Positions 58,092-64,000 of a stretch of 64,000 bases of DNA are shown here, one piece after another (within the stretch, counting starts at the first letter, position 1; the number at the start of each line of letters is the position of its first letter). Below the pieces are notes generated by a model. It saw nothing but the letters and a program-made list of their open reading frames with translations, had not been told where the DNA came from and searched no databases. The DNA lies in assembly GCF_036067295.1 (NCBI RefSeq), contig NZ_CP107954.1, forward strand, positions 2,046,001 through 2,110,000. The letters are read 5' to 3'. Both the position numbers and the translations under genes were made by a program. The stretch comes from Kribbella sp. NBC_00382. GTDB taxonomy: Bacteria > Actinomycetota > Actinomycetes > Propionibacteriales > Kribbellaceae.

Positions 58092-61000
58092 GGGTTCTCT
58101 TCCTCCGTCTGTGCAGGTCCGGCCACCCGGTCCCTGGTCACGTCTGCATGGATGCCGGCCGCCTTCGCGAGGCCGACGCCGATCGGTCCGGGCCGCAGCA
58201 GGGCGGCCGCGAGCGATGGCAGCGGCGGCCCGAACACGGTCTGCCGGGCGGACTCGAAGCGGCCACCGGGGAAGGCCACCTCGAGGTCGTAGACGGCCGG
58301 GCCGGACGCCCGGCCGGTGATCCGGATTTCGTTGCCCCAGGCGCCTTCTTCGGCGGCGGACAGCTCGATGAAGCCGGCCAGCCCGGGCTCGGACAGGAAC
58401 ATCCGGGCGGCTGTGCCCGGCCGGCCGCCCGTCAGCCGGACGGGTTCGCGGAACGGCAACGCGACGGCCCGCCAGCCGATCGGCACGACGTCGGCGAGTT
58501 TCGCGATCACCAGCTTCGAGCCGGTCTGCAGATCGTTCAGCCGATCGACCAGGAACTGTTCGTCCGTCAGCGGCTCGGCGACCACCCCGGCATGCAGCTC
58601 GGGCACGGCCGCGCCGAACCGGCCGTTTCCGGTCGCGGTGGCACCGGCACCGCCGGCTCCGAAGGCGACGCCGAAACGGTCGTCCAGCTCGGCCGGGAGA
58701 TTGACCGAGAACGCGCCGGCCTGGTGTGAGTCCCAGTCGACCCGGATCTCCGCGGTCGGCCGACGGACCACGGCGGCAGCGAAGACGGCGTTGGGCTGCG
58801 CGCCCTGCGGGCCAAAACAGCTCAGGCCGAAGACGGCTTCCTCGCTCCCGGCGCCACCCGCGAAGCGGTCGGCCTCGAAGTACGCGGCATCGAAGCGAGC
58901 GGCGCGGCACTCCGAGAAACTCCACCCGTTCAAACCGCGCCGTACGCCGAGCAGGCCGGTGCCGGCCGTCTCCACGGTCACCGCGGGCCGTGAGGCCCCG
59001 TTCTCGGTGATCACCGCGCGTACCGTGCCGTCGTCGGCGAGCTCGATCGTGCAGGTGCCGCCGGCGCCGATCGCCTCGCGGATCCGGATCGACCAACCGG
59101 CCACCGGGTCGGCGATCCGGGGGTCGGACACGCCGGCCCCAGTGGTCAGGGTCACCCGCCCGGTCACGTCGGAGGCGCCGGCGTTGCGGAAGCGCAGAAC
59201 GGTGCCGTGGGCAACGGGTCCGGACGCCCAGGCGGGCTGGGCCGGATACTCGGCCACCTCGAGGAAGCGCAGCGGGATCACTTCGAGCGCACTGTCCGCG
59301 CCATCGGCCGGGGAGGTGAGGCGCAGCTTGTCCTCCGGTGTGAGGGTCGCGAGGCCGGGAGCGATCTCGTTGATCGCGGCAACGATCTCGCCGGCGAAGG
59401 TGGTGGCTGGAGTGGCGCCGGCGATGTCCACGTCGAAGGGCGGCTCGCCGTCGACCGCCAGACGCAGTACGGATCGCTTGGCGAGGTCGAGCGGGGCGAG
59501 GAGGTCCACGGTGCCGTCGATGACAGCTGGGCCCGGCGCCTTGCCGGTGGCTGACGTTTCGCCGAAGAGGAGCGGGGCGGCGTCACCGGTACCGGTGCGG
59601 CTGACCTCGATGCGACTGGACAAACCGCTGGTGGGCGAGGCGATCCGCAGAGCCAGACCGCTCGGGATCGCCACCGATGACGCGTTGGCGGTGGTCGCCG
59701 CATTGATCGCGGTGGCCAGCTCCGAGAGCGTCACCGCCTCCGGATGGGCGGCCGCCGTGGTGAGGTCCACAACCACTGCTGGGCCGCCATCGACCGCGAC
59801 CGTCAACTGGTTGGCAATGGACAACTCGACCGGGCCGGTGAGGTCGATTCGGCCGATCACCTCTGCCGGGGTGGCCGCGCCACCTCGGTAGGTGCGCGGC
59901 GCAACGATGCCCAGGACTTCTGGAGCGACGTCGGTACCGGTGGTGGGAGGCGACAGCTCCAGGCGGCTGGTGGCACCGACGGTTGGCGAGGTGAGGAGCA
60001 GGTGGATGCCGTCGTGGGCGGCTACCTGGGCGACCAGCGCGACGTTGATGGCGGCGACCAACTGACTGAGGCTGCGTGGCGTTGGGCCGGCTGGATCGCC
60101 GAGCGGGATGTCGATCGCCGCGCCGCCGTCGACGGCCAGCCGGATCGCGGCGTCGGCAGGCAGGGCGACTCCGGCGGACAGGTCGACCGTGCCCGTGAAT
60201 CGGACTCCGCCTGGCGCGGCACCACGGGTCAGCCCCGGCTCGACCTTCAGGACCTGGTCCAGGGCATCCCGCTGCCGGGGGGCCTCCAGCACGATCGAAG
60301 GCACTCGGCCGCTCGTCACGGCGGCCGAGCGAAGCGTCAACGTCCTGCCATCGGTGAACGCAAGCGCCGGCACCGTCTCGCCAGGGGGCGGGGCCGGCAG
60401 TGCGGCTTCCACGGCGGTGTTGATCTTGGCGACGATCTCGGTCGGGGTGGTGGCGCGGCTGCGGGGGCCGGCGCAGTCGACGTCCAGGACGAGGCCGTCG
60501 TCCGTCGCGATGCCCGTCGGGGTCGTCTCGGTGAGGTGGATCCGGAGGTAGTGGTTGGTGCTGAGGTCGGCGCCGCCGCTCAGGTCGTTCTTGCCGCTGA
60601 GCTCGGCCGCCTCGCCCGCAGTACCGACGGCGCGAGCGGCCGTGAATCCCAGGACTGACTGAGCAGCGTCATCGGTGACCCGGGCCCGCGTCAGGTAACG
60701 CCTGCGGCTCGTACTGCGTTGCGGTACGACCCGCACGCTTCCACCGGCGCCATCCGTCGGTGAGACCAGGATCAGGTGAGCGCCGTCGTCACTCGCGATC
60801 TCCTGCCCGACGGCGGCGTTGATGGCGGTCGCGAGTTCGTCCACGGACGCCTGGGTCAGATCGGCGACTCCCCGGCGAAGGTCGACCTCGACCGGCTCGG
60901 CGCCGTCGACGGCCAGCGACAGGGTGTGACGAGCGGACAGGTCGACCTTCGCCGACAGGTCCGCAGCACCGGTGAAGGATGCGGTCACCGGCGGTTTGCC

Positions 61001-62470
61001 CCGGCTGCTGCGGGGGCGCAGGCCGAGGATGTCTTCCGCGACGTCGCCGGCGACTTCCTCGACACGCAGCCGGCCGGCGGGTCCAGGGCTCGACGAGGTC
61101 AGGGTCAGTTTGCTGCCGTCATGACTGGCGACCGCGTCGCCCAGACCTTCGTTGATCGCGGCAACGAGCTCGGCGGGCGTAGTGGCGGCCGGGTCGGTGC
61201 CGGCCAGGTCGAGGGTGACCGGCGGCTCCGCGTCCACGGCGAGCCGGAGACTCGACCGGTCCTGGAGATCGACCCCGGCGCCGAGATCCCGATCGCCGGC
61301 GACGCGCGCACTTCGGGCAGCCTCGCCCACCGCGATCGGCGCGATCTGGCCGAACAGCCGCGCTGTCGCGTCCTGGGCTGCCGGGGTCTGGAAGGCGATC
61401 TGCCCGGCCGCGCCCGGAGTCGGCGAGGTGAGGGTGAGGAACCGGCCGTCGTCCGTGGCGACCGGCACCCCCAATCCGGTGTTGATCGCGGCAACGATCT
61501 CGCCTATCTCGACCGCGGCTGGATCCGCTGCCGCGCCGGCGCAGTCGATCTCGGCCAGCTGATTGCCATCGACAACTATTCGCAGATAGCGCGGACCGGT
61601 CAGATCGACCGCGGTGCTGAGATCCACCCGGCCGGTCACGACGGCATGGCTGGGTTCGGCGCCGTGATAGAGCCTGGGCCGAAGCCCGAGCACGAGATCC
61701 GCCGCGTCACCCGGCCCGTCGTCGACCGTGATCGCCCCGGCCGCGCCGGCCGTCAGCGAGTTCAGCCGCAACCGGCCGCTGGACAGGCTCGCGATCCCTG
61801 CCACGCCGAGCTGGTCGTGGATCGCGGCGACGATCTCCGCCGGCGTCACCTTCGCGGGATCGGCCGCGCCGGTGGTCAGCTCGATCGACTGCGCCCCGCC
61901 ACCGTCGAGGGCGATCCACAGCGTCTCCCGCGCGCTCAGGTCGACGCCGCCGCGCAGGTCGACCTCACCGGCAAGGGTCGCGCGCGTCGCGTCCGCGCCG
62001 TACCGGTCAACAGCGGGTTGCCCGAGCACGAGCGTGGCCGCGTCAGCGCCGGACGGGAACGAGGTGACGAGGATCGGCTCACGCCCTGGCGTCCACCAGC
62101 TGTCCAGCGCCTCGTCCTCGATGTGCAGTCCGAGCGTCTCGGCGGTGATCCGCAGGATGCCCTGAACGGTGACCGTGCCGTCGAGGAAGGTTTTCACGTA
62201 GCGCAGCAGGTGCTCGCGGAACTCCTCCACCGACTCGTCCGGCCGCGGCGCCAGCCCGTACAGCGCACCGAACAACCTGAGGTCCTGGATCACCGATTCG
62301 CCGGCGTCGGCGAAGTCGACCCAGTGCGATCGCATCACCGCGACCAGGCTGTTCTCGGCCGCCTGCAACTCACCGCCGTACGCGTCCGCCAGCGCCCGCA
62401 GCGCGGACGGATCGCCCAGCGTCCGGAACGTCGGCGGCAGGTTCGCGAGGATGCGGTCGGCCTTAGGCAC
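58088..62470 (-). CDS. Large tail-I-like protein with about eight internal repeats
   Basis: 1460 aa. Residues 1-130 look like the tail protein I (baseplate wedge) domain: ILANLPPTFRTLGDPSALRA, then FREHLLRYVKTFLDGTVTVQ and GILRITAETLGLHI. About residues 145-1065 comprise roughly eight tandem units of 110-133 residues. Each has a VDLS strand, an L-x-L-A-VDG turn, the helix (E/Q)(I/L)VAAIN (near 213, 325, 435, 547, 680, 804, 919 and 1029), DGxxLxLTSP and a closing LG segment. The units recall flagellar-hook-type inserts and probably form a long rod or decoration. The C-terminal ~390 residues form a separate domain resembling tail-sheath-like beta structure (EEGAWGNEIRITGRASGPAV). GTG 62470 overlaps the J-like gene by 8 nt. 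Confidence 0.82.
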   Translation of the reverse strand: MPKADRILANLPPTFRTLGDPSALRALADAYGGELQAAENSLVAVMRSHWVDFADAGESVIQDLRLFGALYGLAPRPDESVEEFREHLLRYVKTFLDGTVTVQGILRITAETLGLHIEDEALDSWWTPGREPILVTSFPSGADAATLVLGQPAVDRYGADATRATLAGEVDLRGGVDLSARETLWIALDGGGAQSIELTTGAADPAKVTPAEIVAAIHDQLGVAGIASLSSGRLRLNSLTAGAAGAITVDDGPGDAADLVLGLRPRLYHGAEPSHAVVTGRVDLSTAVDLTGPRYLRIVVDGNQLAEIDCAGAAADPAAVEIGEIVAAINTGLGVPVATDDGRFLTLTSPTPGAAGQIAFQTPAAQDATARLFGQIAPIAVGEAARSARVAGDRDLGAGVDLQDRSSLRLAVDAEPPVTLDLAGTDPAATTPAELVAAINEGLGDAVASHDGSKLTLTSSSPGPAGRLRVEEVAGDVAEDILGLRPRSSRGKPPVTASFTGAADLSAKVDLSARHTLSLAVDGAEPVEVDLRRGVADLTQASVDELATAINAAVGQEIASDDGAHLILVSPTDGAGGSVRVVPQRSTSRRRYLTRARVTDDAAQSVLGFTAARAVGTAGEAAELSGKNDLSGGADLSTNHYLRIHLTETTPTGIATDDGLVLDVDCAGPRSRATTPTEIVAKINTAVEAALPAPPPGETVPALAFTDGRTLTLRSAAVTSGRVPSIVLEAPRQRDALDQVLKVEPGLTRGAAPGGVRFTGTVDLSAGVALPADAAIRLAVDGGAAIDIPLGDPAGPTPRSLSQLVAAINVALVAQVAAHDGIHLLLTSPTVGATSRLELSPPTTGTDVAPEVLGIVAPRTYRGGAATPAEVIGRIDLTGPVELSIANQLTVAVDGGPAVVVDLTTAAAHPEAVTLSELATAINAATTANASSVAIPSGLALRIASPTSGLSSRIEVSRTGTGDAAPLLFGETSATGKAPGPAVIDGTVDLLAPLDLAKRSVLRLAVDGEPPFDVDIAGATPATTFAGEIVAAINEIAPGLATLTPEDKLRLTSPADGADSALEVIPLRFLEVAEYPAQPAWASGPVAHGTVLRFRNAGASDVTGRVTLTTGAGVSDPRIADPVAGWSIRIREAIGAGGTCTIELADDGTVRAVITENGASRPAVTVETAGTGLLGVRRGLNGWSFSECRAARFDAAYFEADRFAGGAGSEEAVFGLSCFGPQGAQPNAVFAAAVVRRPTAEIRVDWDSHQAGAFSVNLPAELDDRFGVAFGAGGAGATATGNGRFGAAVPELHAGVVAEPLTDEQFLVDRLNDLQTGSKLVIAKLADVVPIGWRAVALPFREPVRLTGGRPGTAARMFLSEPGLAGFIELSAAEEGAWGNEIRITGRASGPAVYDLEVAFPGGRFESARQTVFGPPLPSLAAALLRPGPIGVGLAKAAGIHADVTRDRVAGPAQTEEENP

Positions 62471-64000
62471 CCGGGGCCTCCTGGCAGGCGACGTCCGCCG
62501 CGGTCATGTCGAGCGCGATCCACCACTGCTCGCCGTCGACGGTCGCCGAGACGCTGAAGGTGCCCGCCTCGATCTCCTCGTCGGTGGCCGGTACGCCGGT
62601 AGGCCCGAGCAGCAGCGAACGGTCGGGGATCCGCGCACCGGTGGGAGCCTGCGAGCCGGCAGTCTCGACTGCGGCCGTCAGCGCGGCGCGCAGACCATCG
62701 GCGGGCGCGGTGGCGACCGCGGTGAGCAGAGCGTCGATCAACGTGCCGTCACCGGTATCGCCGGACAGGTCGGCCCGGGCGACGACGACATCCACGATGG
62801 TGGCGTCGAGGATGTCGTCGACACCCTTGACCGCGGTGAGCAGGGCCGCGCCGTCCGCGGCGCCACCGGCGGTGAGGCCGTCGACGACCGCTTGCAACGC
62901 GGCCACCACGTCCGCGGCGATCTGGGCCTGCCCGGCCGCCGAGATGTTGGGGGTGATCGTGGCCGTGATCCGCGGGGTGATGAAGACGTACCGCGCGACC
63001 AGCGTCGCCAGTACTCCGGCCGCCCGGGTCTCGTGCACGGCAGCCGTCAGACCGGGCAGCCGTTCGGGCTCGGCATCTACCACCACGGTGACCGTGCCCG
63101 GGTCCGACCGGTTGGCCGGCGGGCCGTTCGGATCGAAGAACTCGACCGGCTCGCCGTCGCCCTCCAGGATCACCCGTTGGAGCGCCATGATCGTCGCCTT
63201 GCCCAACGCGCCCAACGCCGCCCGGGCCCGGTCGCGCAGTTCTTCGTCCGTCTCATCGGCCGCCGCGCGGATGGTCGGATCGAGATTCGTGACGCGTTCG
63301 ATCCCACCCACCCGCTGGGACATCTCGTTGATCACGCCGGCCGCCACCAGCCCCGCGTCACCCGCGAACCCGATGTCGGCCCGGACCGGTACGTCGATCC
63401 GCACCTGGCCGCGCTGCAACGTCCGCTGCTGGGTCGAGACGAAGACGACTCCACCACCGGACAGCCTGGTCCCCACCGGGATGGTGATGTTGCCGTCGAA
63501 ACCGGTGGAGCGGAAGAAGGTGATCAGCCCTTCGGCGAACTCGGCCGACTTGCGATGGACATCCAGAATCGACACCACGTAGTCCAGCGACTTGCCCTCC
63601 GCGGTATCGACGAACGCGGACTCGTAGGCCAGGTTGATCTGCTGGTAGACCGTGGCGATCTCCCGCCCGACCGCCTCGGACAGCGTCCGGGTCACGCTGC
63701 CGACATTGATGTCGCTCAGCGGCGAGCGGCTCTCGATCCGGAAGTAGTCGACGTAGAAGGTGGTGTCGCCCTTCGGCAGGGTGCCGTCCTCGAGCCAGAT
63801 CACCACATTCGTCCCGGCGCCGAAGGTGAAGTCGATGTCGAGCACGAACGTCCGGGGCTTGCCGTCCTCCGCGGTACCGGTGATCCCGCGGACGCCGCCC
63901 GCCGGCTCGGCCAGCGGGTAGGTCAGCACCTTGACGTCGAACTCGATCGGCTCGTTCACGACGCCGCCGACGACCGAGGTGAGGATGTCGTCGACCAGAT
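62463..64000 (-). CDS. Baseplate J-like protein, 5' end off window
   Basis: At least 512 residues; the frame runs open through the right edge, and the residues before GTG 63959 (LVDDILTSVVGGVVNEPIEF) look coding, so the start is probably outside. Baseplate-J (gp6/gp47-like) features: DYFRIESRSPLSDINVGSVT, SEAVGREIATVYQQINLAYE, AEGKSLDYVVSILDVHRKSA, FDGNITIPVGTRLSGGGVVF, and DETDEELRDRARAALGALGK (the conserved ED/R-R-A helix). J-like proteins ring the baseplate of contractile tails and extracellular injection systems. Its presence shows that this is the distal end of a larger tail cluster lying to the right. Confidence 0.87.
   Translation of the reverse strand, partial: LVDDILTSVVGGVVNEPIEFDVKVLTYPLAEPAGGVRGITGTAEDGKPRTFVLDIDFTFGAGTNVVIWLEDGTLPKGDTTFYVDYFRIESRSPLSDINVGSVTRTLSEAVGREIATVYQQINLAYESAFVDTAEGKSLDYVVSILDVHRKSAEFAEGLITFFRSTGFDGNITIPVGTRLSGGGVVFVSTQQRTLQRGQVRIDVPVRADIGFAGDAGLVAAGVINEMSQRVGGIERVTNLDPTIRAAADETDEELRDRARAALGALGKATIMALQRVILEGDGEPVEFFDPNGPPANRSDPGTVTVVVDAEPERLPGLTAAVHETRAAGVLATLVARYVFITPRITATITPNISAAGQAQIAADVVAALQAVVDGLTAGGAADGAALLTAVKGVDDILDATIVDVVVARADLSGDTGDGTLIDALLTAVATAPADGLRAALTAAVETAGSQAPTGARIPDRSLLLGPTGVPATDEEIEAGTFSVSATVDGEQWWIALDMTAADVACQEAPGA

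Noticed and set aside
53234..64000. Complete recent prophage
   Set aside because: No integrase, repressor, terminase, capsid or attachment site in the window, and base composition matches the neighbours; only tail-type genes are visible.

Overview
The window is chromosomal DNA of a high-GC Gram-positive actinobacterium. Evidence: strong G/C bias at third codon positions, many GTG starts, many genes with no Shine-Dalgarno but a TANNNT hexamer 6-8 nt before the start (leaderless mRNA), a WhiB protein, an MprAB-like two-component pair beside an HtrA protease, a CbtAB cobalt system behind a cobalamin riboswitch, a DinB2-type polymerase and an F420-type LLM oxidoreductase. The style suggests Propionibacteriales, perhaps Kribbella; that genus call is inference. 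No tRNA, rRNA, CRISPR array or insertion sequence was seen.

Layout. 1-3385: 2-oxoacid dehydrogenase operon (E1 alpha, E1 beta, E2; E2 runs off the left edge). 3752-6181: secreted phytase divergent from an EamA exporter. 6709-7302: secreted two-repeat protein with a long structured leader. 7513-10459: SDR, PLP aminotransferase and a dimethylargininase-like hydrolase with a palindromic operator. 10544-12788: PEGA membrane protein and three-domain cell-wall hydrolase. 12962-18308: GntR and Lrp regulators, small membrane protein, LMW phosphatase, PPi-type phosphofructokinase, a second EamA exporter coupled to an LLM oxidoreductase. 18305-24247: acetamidase-like enzyme, MprA/MprB pair, MerR protein and HtrA/PepD protease; 11-bp-period repeats lie before both mprA and the protease gene. 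24266-28720: secreted protein, DinB-fold protein, pirin, DUF2797 protein and a hipBA-type toxin-antitoxin pair behind four operators spaced exactly 27 bp. 28880-38825: rhamnose mutarotase, VOC protein, penicillin-binding lipoprotein, SnoaL-like protein, WhiB with an upstream ORF, M6 protease, GNAT, SDR, Y-family polymerase, secreted protein.

39121-47481 is a sugar/sugar-acid catabolic locus. A substrate-binding protein, an enolase-superfamily dehydratase, two permeases, a dual ATPase and a fuconolactonase-like hydrolase form one tightly overlapping operon. Divergent to it are a GntR repressor and an FAH-family hydrolase, with a perfect ATCCTATAGGAT palindrome between. L-fucose, L-rhamnose or a related aldonate is the likely substrate. 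47629-49590 holds a rifampicin-monooxygenase-like flavoenzyme with a candidate rifamycin-associated element, divergent from a VOC protein. 49895-53180 holds a DUF1023 hydrolase with a small partner and the riboswitch-controlled cbtB-cbtA-phosphatase operon.

53234-64000 is the most unusual part: the distal end of a minus-strand tail-like gene cluster entering from the right edge. A baseplate-J-like protein is followed by a 1460-residue tail-I-like protein with about eight internal repeats of 110-133 residues, a 316-residue fibre-like protein, and a 1300-residue protein combining beta-rich and propeller-like segments, a CxxC zinc-ribbon-like module and a C-terminal helix-hairpin-helix. Codon use matches the host. 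This looks like a resident phage-tail-like or injection particle rather than a recent prophage; its tube, sheath and ATPase genes, if present, lie beyond position 64000.
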